Positions 11,261 to 21,549 of a stretch of 55,000 nt of DNA are shown one piece after another. This DNA comes from Mesostigma viride. Taxonomy: Eukaryota; Streptophyta; Mesostigmatophyceae; Mesostigmatales; Mesostigmataceae. Both the position numbers and the translations under genes were made by a program. Below the pieces are notes generated by a model, which saw nothing but the letters and a program-made list of their open reading frames with translations, did not search any database and was not told the DNA's origin. The first letter of the stretch is position 1. Every line of letters starts with the position of its first letter. Location: the NCBI GenBank assembly GCA_009746045.1, contig RPFO01000106.1, forward strand, positions 1,177,211 through 1,232,210, written 5' to 3'.

Positions 11261-11560
11261 TTTTTTCCTTATTCTCAGCCCATCAACTAGAACTTTCAGC
11301 TGCCAGTCCTCACTAGTCTACGACCGTAACTGCATTCGGGTTCATGTTAAATACGTTGCGTTTTTCTTGGACGGCATGGAAGATGCTGTCATTTTCAAGA
11401 GAGGGATGCACGTACGTATTGGTGGTGGTGCACGCATCGTCCCTTTTCTTACTAGTTGCCTGTGTACTAGAAATTTCAACTGCTATTCCTCGCTACCGTA
11501 TGGCCGTAACTGCATTCGGGGCATTTTGCGTTTTCTATGAGTGCGTGACAGTTGCTGTCT
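11249..11560 (+). repeat. Diverged tandem duplication of about 180 bp
   Basis: Two copies both run from GTGCACGCATC through CTAGAA-TTTCA to CGTAACTGCATTCGGG, at about 11249-11400 and 11430-11560. The copy start resembles the end of the preceding minisatellite unit. Confidence 0.75.
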
Positions 11561-11979
11561 TACTTGGACAAAGGCGGAATGAACTGCAGGCAATCCGGAA
11601 TGATTAAGACGGGAAGTTGGTCAACTCGCACCAAAAGCGGAGCCGCCATATGGACGGCGGTACCTTTCAAATCAACATGGGCGATTACCCCTGGCCGAGC
11701 GGACTTGAGGGTGACAACAGCTTCAAGACGCCACCCTCATCGGCCAAGGTTCTACTGCCGTAACGGCTTAATTTATTACCTAAGATGTTCCGTGAACTTC
11801 ATGTGCGTCATCTCCACGATTTCATCATGAAGCCCACGTTGACAACATCGGATGGAAGTGATTCGTGCAATTGATTATTAATGACTTCTTAAACATTTTA
11901 ATGAAATGCCTAATTCAAAAATGCATCTTGAAAAGCACCATATCATGCAAGCCACTCACCATAGCCGGGGTCAATGCAT
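11561..11979. other. No supported gene
   Basis: Unique-looking sequence with only short frames. Confidence 0.45.
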
Positions 11980-12490
11980 TTTAGAATTCGGGGCCATAAC
12001 CCGGACAGGCTGCGTTGTAGGCATGGGTTACTAATATTACTGGGGCATAACCGGCCCCGTAACCACCGCAGTAACCAGGGTCAACTACTGGGCCGTAACT
12101 ACTGCAGGTTACGGGACGGTTGACGGACCCGTAACCAGGCCAGTAGCCAGGCCCGGTTATCAGAACTGGTCCCGTAACCATGCCGGTAACCCATCCCGGT
12201 TCTCAGAACTGGTCCCGTAACCATACCAGTTTACCGCCCGGTAACTTCTACTTGGGCCGTAACCATGACCGTAACCCAGATAGGTTACGGGCATGGTTAC
12301 GGCTCCGGTAAAAGTTACCGCCCAGTAAACGTTCCGGTAACTAATACCGCCCGGTAACCATTACCGGCCGGTATTTAGTCTGTTGCATTCCGGGTTACCG
12401 GCCGGTAACCTGGCCGGTAACCTTAAACGTACATGGTTACTGGCCAGTAACCGCCCCGGTAACCTCAACCGGGGCGTTTACGCCCCGTAA
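11980..12490. repeat. Degenerate CCGGTAAC/GTTACCGG array
   Basis: About 500 bp is built from short words (CCGGTAAC, CCCGTAACC, GGTTACGG) in both orientations, so many short inverted repeats arise. Related sequence occurs at 1-240. Confidence 0.8.
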
Positions 12491-12496
12491 AATTAA

Positions 12497-12897
12497 CTCC
12501 TAGTGATGGCAGCCATGCCAAGAATGTTTCCCTAGCCGTGCCACCCATACCTAGTCACGTGTGCGCACCGCTAACGCACGGTACACAACCAGCCATAGCC
12601 TTAGCTAGGCCCTTGTACAGCCAATGATGATGCTACGTCCTGCATGGCTATGATCAGTTTACTTGCATGCCCACGCTCCTTAATTGTTATGATATGCTCA
12701 CATGGGTCTTATTGCACCCACATAACTTGCCGGATCGTCTATCGTGTCCGATTGCTGCTGTGGCATGCCTCTGGCATGAAGGAGAAAGGGGGTCTCTGCC
12801 CTTTCTTCCTGCTGTGCACACACACTCTGGTGCTCCGTGACTCCCCATGCATGCATGCAACGGGGGCACGAGTTAAAATTGTTTAATTAAATTAATT
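12497..12897 (+). mobile_element. LINE 3' end, family 2 (CTCC hairpin and TTAA tail)
   Basis: About 400 bp of non-coding 3' region matches 26770-27172 (plus strand) and 27819-28230 (minus strand). Shared landmarks are GGTACACAACCAGCCATAGC, CTCACATGGGTCTTATTGCA and GGCATGCCTCTGGCATGAAG. The end carries GTGCTCCGTGACTCCCC, a variant (expanded) loop and a TTAA-rich tail. No ORF is retained. Confidence 0.8.
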
Positions 12898-13974
12898 ATG
12901 CCGACGACATCACGCTCATCGAGAAGCTAGCCGGAGTCTGCCATGCCGAACTTTGGCTGCACTGCCTGGCGCTCGAGGCTCGGGCGGTTGGTCTCGAAAT
13001 CAGCCTTAAAACGGAGGCCCGGCCTGGCTATCAGCATGGCCGGGCCCCCGCCCACACTCCGCCTCTTAGATGACACCGATCGAGGTCAACTACCCGGCTA
13101 CTTCAGGCCGCTTCAAGCTGCTCGGCAGTTGGCTTCCCAACTGCGAGGACGACCTGACGACACAGATCGGCACGGCGTGTGCATGGGCGCAACTCCATGA
13201 CCACCACCGCTGGTGGAGCAACCCCGCCCTACCCCGGATCGTCAATTAAGCGTGACCTCTTCAAGGTCGTCATTCTGACGATCCTGACCAAAGGCGCCGA
13301 GACCTAGACACTAACGCAGGAGCTGGAGCAACGACTCGACGGCAACGTCACCAAGATGCTGCGCAAGCCGCCCTTAACATCCCCTTTGGTTTGCACATTA
13401 GTAATGAGGATTTGTACGCTGATTTTCCCTACTATGTTTCCCACATTCTTAGGCACAGGCGCCTGGGCCTATAGCCGGGCACCTGGCCCGCACAACAGAT
13501 AAGGCAGACGGCATCAGATAGACTAGCTGGCACCAAGCCCGCTTAGCCTGCCAGGGCGTTGTGTCCTCACTTGGCGTGCCCCAGGCCGTGCGCGGCAGGG
13601 CCGCCACCCGGCGTGGACTTTTCGTGATATAGACTCGGCATGGACATGTGCTGACCAGTATAGACGTGACGGGCTCACACCCGGGCAGCCTCCTGGTTTG
13701 TCTGTAATATGGAGGCAGATGGTATACACAAGGATAGATGGCAAGTAGTGATGAAGGAGACCACCCCCAAGCCTGTGGGGGCTCCGCGTGTGACCGTGTA
13801 TGGCATTCATAGCGATTCGGGCCGTGGTGCCCACAACCCTGTAACTAGGACCTAGATAGCTTACATCATCCATGCATTCGATCCATCCCATGTTCCCCTA
13901 GCTCCCACTGAGGACTTATGATCACGTGACGCAGTCACGTGTCTATTAATTAATCACTTCATTAATTAATTAAT
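12898..13974 (+). mobile_element. 5'-truncated LINE reverse transcriptase fragment, family 1, copy 1
   Basis: The copy starts inside the reverse transcriptase at the catalytic YADD box (YADDITLIEK). It continues with the post-catalytic region (LALEARAVGLEIS) and a connection region with many frameshifts and stops, so it is dead. It parallels 29134-30137 throughout but carries many small insertions. The 3' end is a perfect hairpin CACGTGAC-GCA-GTCACGTG at 13923-13941, followed by TTAAT repeats. It abuts the tail of the preceding family-2 element, so it inserted into or beside that tail. Confidence 0.85.
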
Positions 13975-14000
13975 CCCTGAGAAGGGGCATATGAAGTGAG

Positions 14001-14270
14001 ACAACTATCAAGGAGATGCAACCAGCGCACTGAGGCCAGAAATCGGGAGAATCTGGACCATGGTAGCTCGAGCCTGCCGTTATCTTGTCCGCGTTTTCGA
14101 ACTATGCCTGGACGCATGGCGATCCAACGCCGTGCATGGAAGGACTATAGGGTAGTTGTCTCAGTGAGAGAAAAGACACGAAGGCCGCGGGAGCCGCGTG
14201 GCTATCATATCTCTAGGAAGACCTGCATGGAGCCGAGGGAGACAGAGGGTAACAAGAAAGGTTGATAGGG
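14001..14270 (+). mobile_element. Dispersed repeat, left half of an interrupted copy
   Basis: Matches the intronic copy at 45095-45240. Shared strings include GAGACAACTAT, CTGGACGC, GATCCAACG/GGTCCAACG and CCGCGTGGCT...GCATGGAG. The first 60 bp also carry the 'GAGACAACCAGC' fragment seen at 6357. The right half resumes near 15430, so about 1.1 kb was inserted between the halves. Confidence 0.65.
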
Positions 14271-14280
14271 AAAACACACA

Positions 14281-14312
14281 TACATGCACACACACACACA
14301 CACACACAAACA
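14281..14312 (+). repeat. (CA)n microsatellite
   Basis: A short CA dinucleotide run begins the A-rich interval between the two halves of the interrupted dispersed repeat. Confidence 0.9.
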
Positions 14313-14520
14313 CCACCACTACCTGACTACCAACACAAACAACCAAAACTAAGAAGGAAAAGAGGAAACGCATACACAAATACATTAAAAGGGCAAAAAG
14401 AATAAGTAATTAAGGAGTATAAATTACAAAGGGAAAAAGAAAAAAGAAAAAGAAAAGAAAATGGAAATGGTAATAATCCGAACAATAATAATAAATAATA
14501 AAGACAAATTAAAGAGTCAC

Positions 14521-14860
14521 CTTTAAGAACCAGGCGGACAAGATTTCTTTAATTTCTCAGACGCCGCAAGCGGCTCGAGAAGACTCACTTCACCCTTGAC
14601 GACAACTTGACCCTGGCACAGCAACAACGGCGACGGGAGCTATGGCCGACCTACCTCCAGCTCCGGCAGACCAAGGCGGGGCAGCCGGTGTACTGGAAGG
14701 GGGCGGCCATCTACGTGACTACGTCGGCCACAAGCCCAGGCTGGCATGCGACCCCCGCGGCCCTAGCGACTCCAGACGCCCCATGCAGCTTAGGGGAATA
14801 CAGCAGTATAGTAGTGTAGAATACATAGACCGTGGCCATGTACATGTACGCCTCCTAGCT
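14521..14860 (+). mobile_element. LINE ORF1 C-terminal fragment
   Basis: Encodes the end of an L1-like ORF1 protein: RRKRLEKTHFTLDDNLT, then QQQRRRELWPTYLQLRQ, then PVYWKGAAIYV. In L1 ORF1 proteins this pattern, basic residues followed by LT-x-QQ-x-RR-x-LWP, belongs to the RRM and C-terminal RNA-binding region. It closely matches 24800-25120. It lacks the 5' half and is not functional. Confidence 0.75.
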
Positions 14861-15385
14861 ACAGCTAGGCACTATACCAGCTTATTCAAGAGCATTATTT
14901 ATAGCCATGTACATGTGTGCCTACTATGATGCCTGTGCATGCCACACCCCAGATGATGCCTAGCGTTATCTAGTTATGCTGCGCCCACGCATGCAGAGAG
15001 CTGCTCTCTGCTGAGATGCCACGCTCTAGCCATTGTCTAGCCATGATGATCTTCCCCCCTATGTCAGGGCCTTCAGGTAGGTTTCTGAATACATAGTGGT
15101 GTGCAGGTGCACTTCGGTGCGCCCAGAGCAGGTGTAGTTTACACCCTACTACTCTTGCAGGAAGTAGCCCAGAGTGCATATTATAGGCCATATGTATATT
15201 CATTGAGAATGATAGATTACGGAGGTGAGATAGGCATGCAACATATAAGGAAAAACCCGATAACTGGGAGAATAACCCTGAAGAAATTAATAGTAATCTG
15301 ACCGTACGGCCATATGTATACCCCTTAGAACTCCGGGATAATTGTGCTACATATACTCCCAACGGAGCCGGTTATATGTTCCAAT
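14861..15385 (+). mobile_element. Family-3 retro-element 3' region
   Basis: Non-coding sequence shared with 27173-27597. It includes a GCAGAGAGCTGCTCTCTGC hairpin near 14993-15012, the GTGCAGGTGCAC box, the CTTGCAGGAAGTAG box, and the closing CTACATATACTCCCAACGGAG. The tail repeat is missing here. Confidence 0.7.
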
Positions 15386-15429
15386 TCCATTCCATTCAAT
15401 TCAAAGTAAAGAGTAATAATAATAACAAA

Positions 15430-15510
15430 AACAAAAATGGAATAATGGAAAGGTCATTGCTGGGATGTGGTGAGGCACATGCGATGTTGGAGTATGGCTT
15501 ATTGGCTTTT
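15430..15510 (+). mobile_element. Dispersed repeat, right half of the interrupted copy
   Basis: The string AAAGGTCATTGCTGGGAT and the following 'gatgttgga' match 45344-45385. There they lie only about 100 bp from the left-half sequence rather than more than 1 kb away. Confidence 0.65.
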
Positions 15511-15519
15511 AATAATACA

Positions 15520-15680
15520 TTCTTGGCTGCAAGGGTAGGGTGTAAACTACACCTGCTCTGGGTGCACATAGTGCACCGGCATATCACAATGTATTCCATG
15601 CAGCACCTAAGGTGCGGACATAGGGTGGAAGATCATCATGGCTAAACAATGGCTAGGGCATGGCTCCTCACACAGCTGCA
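15520..15680 (-). mobile_element. Family-3 retro-element fragment, inverted
   Basis: Reverse complement of the family-3 region: the GTGCACC box, CTACACCTGCTC, and the GGAAGATCATCATGGCTA string also seen inverted near 29030. Truncated and non-coding. Confidence 0.55.
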
Positions 15681-15844
15681 TGCGCCGCCCCCGCCCCGGC
15701 TGCTCCCATCCGCCGCCGCCCGCCCGGCTGCCCTGGTCGGCGGCCCCGCCGGGCCCCTGGCCCCGCCTAGCTAGGTCAGCGGCGGACTATACCTAGTCCC
15801 CCCGCTGATCGGCCCGCTAGTTGGCGACCCGTCAGACATGCCTC

Positions 15845-16200
15845 CTTTCACCTCTCGCGATTTTGATTGACACGGAGGCGGTCCAGCGGCTGCGTTACGA
15901 CGCCGCCACCGGCTCCGACGAGATTCCAGCCGCAGTTGTGAAACTTGCAGCTGAATTTGAGGACACTGGTGTTATGCTGCTCTTCCGGGATATCTGCAAC
16001 CATCTTCTGCTCTCGTCGCAACCGCCTCCAGCGGCCTGGCAACACAGTTTTCGCACGATGCTGTACAAGCTAGAACAAGGGGTCGCCACGGTCCCCAGCC
16101 CGGCCAGCCGGCCCCGGCAACTACAGAGGGGTGTGCATCCTAAGTGCCCCCCTCAAGCTTCTCATGCGGCTCATCCTGAACCGCCTGCTGGCTGACACCC
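15845..16200 (+). mobile_element. LINE reverse transcriptase N-terminal fragment
   Basis: Encodes LRYDAATGSDEIPAAVVKL, then a P..AWQHSFRTMLYKL segment. After a frameshift it continues NYRGVCILSAPLKLLMRL and ILNRLLA. These are the early RT blocks of non-LTR elements (G-x-DEIP; W-x-x-x-x-x-x-L-x-K; NYR-G-I-x-L; NRL). The reading breaks off at about 16195 and logically resumes near 17955, which implies an insertion inside the RT gene. Confidence 0.8.
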
Positions 16201-16204
16201 AACA

Positions 16205-17937
16205 GTTTTGTCCTCAATTGAGGACAATGCAATACTGTTAATAATTCTCACACACACAAAAAAATAAATATGGGGCTTTGAACCATGATCATTTATGATG
16301 TGTTTGAGAGTTCCAATGCTTAACATCATCCATATGTGCGCATTTCCTATTTAATTATGAATTGTTACGTGCAGGGGGTCCTGCATCGGCAACCAAGGAA
16401 AACCCTCCACTAGAATGCACGAGAGAATGAGACATAAAGATCATGCTTCCAAGGACCACAAGTGGTCACCAAACCCATAGGACACCTCCCTAACATGTGG
16501 CAGCCACCCCGGGGCTGCCCATGCTTGGCCACCCCACGGAAAGCTATGACAGACGGCCAGGACCCCGATACGAGCAATTGCACTTGGCAGAGCACAAGGA
16601 AAGCAAGCTAAGCCAAACTAGGGTAAGGACAGGTTTTCAGTGGCCAAGTAAGGTCCTAGGTCTTCGTAGGACGCTTAGGTGACACCATGGTGCTTTAGCA
16701 CCCTTACTAGAGCCATGCATGCAATATAAAGGGCTCATTATAGGTATTGCAAAGACGAAGAGGCTATCGCAGCAGCAGAATGCCACCATGACAAGGTCAA
16801 CTCCTCTACCTAGCTCCCTCTAGAAAAAGGGTTATATGTCAGAAACCATATAGGCAAGATCCCAGAAAGCCTGGGAAAAACTTTCAGCAACAAGGCAGCA
16901 ACAAGAAACTATCTACCCTACGCTTACCATAGCAAGCAAGGCATTGCTTTTAACGCCAGCGTTGGCCATGCAGATAACGATTACCTTTGCATTGACGGAA
17001 CGGAAGGAAAAAACGGTGGCCAGCTAACACTCGCCTCTCCCCATTCAACAGCGGCATGAAAATGAACGGGCTGGGCATAATACACAATCGAAGTCATACA
17101 ATGTAATCGAATAACAACCTACGACATGTGTTGTCGCAATTTATATGAAGCAACGGATGCGGATGATGTCCGGAGACGGCTTCTCGACGTGCTCCCAGCC
17201 GGCCAGATGCGCGGAAAGGCTCGAAAATTATAAAAGAAAGCATGGGGACGCGCGGGCGGCACCCAGCCTTGCGGCAAATGAAATCTATGGCTCGCGCCCA
17301 CCGCCGTCGTCGCCAGGCGCAACGACGATCTGACGACCTAAAAACTAATTATACTTAACGCTTCCAACCGCCCAAAATACTTGTACCCAGAACGCGCCCT
17401 TGAACCCGAAAGCGTAACAATACCCACCCTCACGGTATTCGTTGCTAATGTCAAGAAAAAAGCGCGCACCACAGAGCAGTATACCGGCTGGTCATGCAAT
17501 CTACGTCGCCTCCCGTTTTTCTGCAAACTAGACAAATTCCGTTCATCAAAGAATTTTTTAGAGAATCAAAAGCGACTGCCCCCAAAAAACAGCTTGGGGG
17601 AAGCTCTAGATGTCGATCTATAATTCTGTCTTGGTCCGGGGCAAAACGATCGCCTGTATAGTTCAGGCAAGCCTCGGACCTGGCTCGACCCCATAGCCGC
17701 AATTTGCGGGAACACACGCACGCATTGCAACGTTCCCACCAAAATAGGTACTTTTCTCCACCACATAATTTACAGGTACGGACGGGTCCTGTCGACCCCA
17801 GTACCGCGCCGCGCCGGGTACCGAGTCCATTTTCGCGGGAAAAGGGTCAGATGACCGTTGGGACCAAGGTTTCGCGCCAATACCTGCTGCTGAAGGTGCT
17901 GTCCTTATTGGGAGGATTTTGTCCTCAATTGAGGACA
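16205..17937. mobile_element. Probable insertion splitting a LINE reverse transcriptase
   Basis: The RT coding order is NRLLA before 16195 and TALDGHLSETQHGFRSGRNT after 17955. About 1.7 kb of unrelated sequence lies between. The perfect 18-bp palindrome TGTCCTCAATTGAGGACA occurs near both limits (16208-16227 and 17920-17937). The interior holds no recognisable gene. The element class and exact ends are unresolved. Confidence 0.45.
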
Positions 17938-17939
17938 TG

Positions 17940-19200
17940 TGAGTTTGGGGCACTGCGCACGGCCCTGGACGGTCACCTCAGCGAGACTCAGCACGGCTTC
18001 CGTTCAGGTCGCAACACAGTACAGGCGCTCTTCGCTACTCGCCGCCTTGTGGAGGAACTGCAATGCCTTTAGCCTGGTGAGTCCCCTCTGCACCTTAATT
18101 GTGCTCACTCTGGTGGACTTCATCAAAGCGGCTTTGATTCGGTTTTCTGGCCTGCGCTATGGGACATCCTCAAGCTGTTCCGGATCCCCCGCCCCCTTAT
18201 TGCTGTCATCCGCAACCTGTATGATGAAGGGTCCACCACTTCGGTACGCACTTCTTACGGGACCACGCCACCATGCCCTTTACAGAAGGGGGTGTGGCAG
18301 GGCTGCATGCTGTCGCCCTACCTAGGTGTTCATTATTTTATTGTGGTCGAATATACGTAATGATTCAGGCGCGCAAGCGATTTGCCCGCATCGTGGGTAG
18401 GGAACCAGGAGTGCAGGTTGCCAACCATTTCTGGCATGGCGGGGCGGAAACGGAGATTCGGAGCCCTGGCGGACATCATCTATGCAGACGACACCGGCCA
18501 CCCTCTTCGAGGACACTGGGCACGTGCAGACGTGGCTTGACTGCCTGGCTATTGAGGCCCGTGCAGTAGGGCTTGAGGTCAGCAAGAAGACAGAGCTAGG
18601 CTCTGGCGATTGGGCTCACCCACCCACCGCCAGCCCTCCTTCTTCTTGACGGCGGCTCGAGTCCTGTATCGGGACCGTGTCAAGCTGCTGGGCAGCCTGG
18701 TTCCCAGCTGCGAGGCTGATGTGGACCAGCGCATCTCCCTCGCCTGGCACGCTTTACGCCAATACCGGGCCCTGTGGCGCCAGCCCCTGGGCAATTAAGA
18801 TCGAGAAACAGGACCTGTTTAACCCTTAACCCGCAAGGCCCGCACCTTCAAGGAACAGCTAGCGGTACTGTAGAGGACATGGGGGGCCTAGGCCTCTCCG
18901 TGATTTGGAAGAAGATGATGGACAAGGCCAAGTGGGCCCAGGTCATAGAGGACAACGAGCCCCCCCCAGTGGGGAAGCGCCCGCGTGTGCGGCAATCCCG
19001 CGGGAGGCACGCTAGATAGCTCCCCCTAGGGCAGCGTGCGGCTGCCTAGATAGATGTTGTAGTTAGTAGATAGATGTAGTATGTAGCCAATGTAGATAGA
19101 TTAGACCGGTAGGAATGTGTGCACCCATCCATCCATCCATCGGGGTTAATGCTCCGTGACTCCCCAACGGGAGCACGAGTCTAATTAATTAATTAATTAA
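17940..19200 (+). mobile_element. LINE reverse transcriptase central and C-terminal part, family 2
   Basis: RT motifs in order: ETQHGFRSGRNTVQALFATR; DFIKA (motif A region, damaged); LWDILKLFRIPRPLIAVI and RNLYDEGSTTSV; LQKGVWQGCMLSPYL (motif B); IIYADDTG (motif C, catalytic YADD); GSLVPSCEADVDQRISLAW. The C-terminal tail reads ENMGGLGLSVIWKKMMDKAK. Several frameshifts separate the blocks. The 3' end has the hairpin TGCTCC...GGGAGCA (19150-19176) and then (TTAA)n. It keeps the uninterrupted sequence GATAGATTAGACCGG (19095-19109), which is the empty site for the transposon at 21550. Confidence 0.88.
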
Positions 19201-19210
19201 CCCTTAATTT

Positions 19211-19270
19211 GTACTGAGTCCGTTTTCGTGGCGCCAGTTGAACTCGATCGCGCCACTCTAACGGACTGAG
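19211..19270. repeat. 60-bp near-palindrome
   Basis: ACTGAGTCCGTT at the left end pairs with AACGGACTGAGT at the right end; an inner GTGGCG/CGCCAC adds to the stem. A related direct copy (ACTCAGTCCGT...CCAGTTGA) lies near 20899-20930, so these may be termini of a larger unidentified element. Confidence 0.55.
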
Positions 19271-20930
19271 TTTGTGGCAGAACCAGGCGCCGCGCCAAAA
19301 GTAATTCAACGGTCAAACCTGGGGGGATCGAAAGATCTAGACGTAAGCTATGCCTGGCACTATTCAGACCGTACTTTGGCCGACAACTGGCCAGGGAGAT
19401 ATACTCAATCAAAGTTGGGGGGGTACCATGGTCAAACGGGGCCGACGTGAATGAAAATAATTGACGTCCGCGGCTATGGCGGTGCAGGCAAATGACTGGT
19501 ACGAGAGCATGGCTTGGAATTTTGAACTCAAATTTTGTAGTAATTATCCTTGAGTGTTATAAAGGATACATCTCTGGCCATGAAGCGTCTGGATGTGCGC
19601 AAGTATGTCTCTAGGTTCTAATCGGTGCAGCAGATCCTGTCAGCGGCCAGGCGGTGACAGTGCGTATGCTACCTGTTGTTCGGCAGCAAACGTCCATATA
19701 TTTGCGCGTGGATAGACTTGTTACGTTATTCTTGACATGTTTTATTAGCGATGACGGCCAGGAAAGGTTCGAGGCTATGTCCGTGAGGTGGGAGTGATGG
19801 CTCCCGCACAGCAGGTAATCTGCGGTTTCGACCTGGTACGTATTAACATGTTAGCGTTTATACATTACAATACCAAGTCGTCCTATCGTTTATAAACTAG
19901 TTGTAGACATGTAATCGATGGTTTTTGCTTGTCGTTTTGTTGCTTTAGTGCTTGTACGCGTTCGCTTGTGATGGTTGGGGAATACCACTATGTCACGCAG
20001 ATTTTGGACCAGATTTGATTGCTATTAGCTAAGGCTTCAACGAAACCAGTGAAGTAGCGTTTGGTATTGTCTCTTAACATGGTGGGCTTGATAACGGGAT
20101 GCTTTTCCCTGCACAGACATAGCGAGACAATTGGTTTTCTGGCCAGCTCTAGGCATTGCTTCTTGGTTTGCTGGCCCATTGAAGTTATCCTTCTGCTTGT
20201 GCGTCCATAGTGCATGCAAGAAACATGAATGGCCAGGGCCTGCTTGCATGGAAGCACAACCAGGTGAGTTCTTTTGTTTTCTCTATCATTGCCAATCATT
20301 GGAATTGCTTTATAGTGTGTTGGATGCATTGATAATGTAGCTCCTTGTGAACCCGTTATATACGCTTGGTTTTGGGCCTTGGCACAAGCTTTATACTTGT
20401 TGTATAGCATGCTGTTGTGATTTTTAAGCTGGAAATGTGTTTGGGAATCCATGTGTGGCCATCTATGATTTTTTCTGCCACGTTGGAATTGAATGCCTAT
20501 ACGGTAGTGCTACCAAAACACCCCAAAATAACTGCACCCGTTATAACGGTGTGAGCTATTTTGGGCTGTATGCTAGTCTAGCTAGCCTGTGCACTTCTAT
20601 GGTATGTCATGTTGTGAATGCATCTATGGCATGCCTGTGATTATCTTAAACTCCCCTCAAAGGGCCAGGGTCAGCAGATTTTGAGAAATGGTCCATATTG
20701 CATTATATATCTCTTGAACCCCATCTGCACCGTACCCCCTTGGGGGGGTAGCTATTTATAGCAGCTGTGGGGCATAGATATGTGACCAATGACATGACCC
20801 CAAAGTTATTTGATATAAAAGCATCCTTGGTTGGTTCCAAGGGTGGGCCAGAAAATGTTATTTGGCTAGATACTCTCATACTTACTAAGATGCCCATACT
20901 CAGTCCGTCCTGGTGGTTCCAGTTGACACA
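19271..20930. other. No recognised gene; one unassigned ORF on the minus strand
   Basis: The longest frame runs from 20452 to 19988 on the minus strand (154 codons). It has a Cys/Lys/Met-rich, fairly even composition and segments such as CLELARKPIVSLCLCREK. I do not recognise it, and no splice or promoter context supports it. The interval is bracketed by the two ACTGAGTCCGT-like repeats and could be one insertion. Confidence 0.3.
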
Positions 20931-21549
20931 ATTGAAGGGTTAAGGTCGATCCTCGTACTTCCTGTTCTTACGTATGGGGCCGAGACGTGGACCCTCACCG
21001 CCGACCGGCCTGGCCCGCAAGCTGGACGGCGCGGTCACCAACATGCTGCGATCCATTTTCAGAGTAGGATACACAGCTCATGTCCGCAATGAGGACCTAG
21101 CTGTACCTTGGCATGCCATATATCACCATGCCGAGCACCATTAAGCAGCGGCGCCTGCAGCTAGTAGGGCACCTAGCTCGCACCAACCAGGTAGACACCT
21201 CACGCCCCCCCCCCCGCGGGAAGTGCGCCCAGCTCAGCCTGGCCGGCACCTCCTGACGTGGCCCGGGCCCCGTGATGCTATATAGACGCCGCAAGGCCCG
21301 CACCTTCAAAGAACAGCTAGTAGAGAACATGGGGGGCCTAGGCCTCTCCGTGATTTGGAAGAAGATGATGGACAAGGCCAAGTGGGCCCAGGTCATGTAG
21401 AGGACAACGAGCCCCCCCCGCGGTGGGGAAGCGCCTGCGTGTGCAAACATATACGTACGGGAAGCACGCCAGACCGGTCCCCTAGGGTATATAGAGTTGA
21501 TAAATGTTTGTGGTTAGCTGTTGTAGATATTAGATTGTAGATAGATTAG
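20931..21549 (+). mobile_element. LINE RT C-terminal region and 3' UTR, family 2, left half
   Basis: Starts with LRSILVLPVLTYGAETWTLT, the YG-x-E-T-W post-RT motif, then a degraded connection region and ENMGGLGLSVIWKKMMDKAK as in the copy ending at 19200. It is interrupted at TTAG (21546-21549) by the element at 21550-23287 and continues at 23288-23376. Confidence 0.85.
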
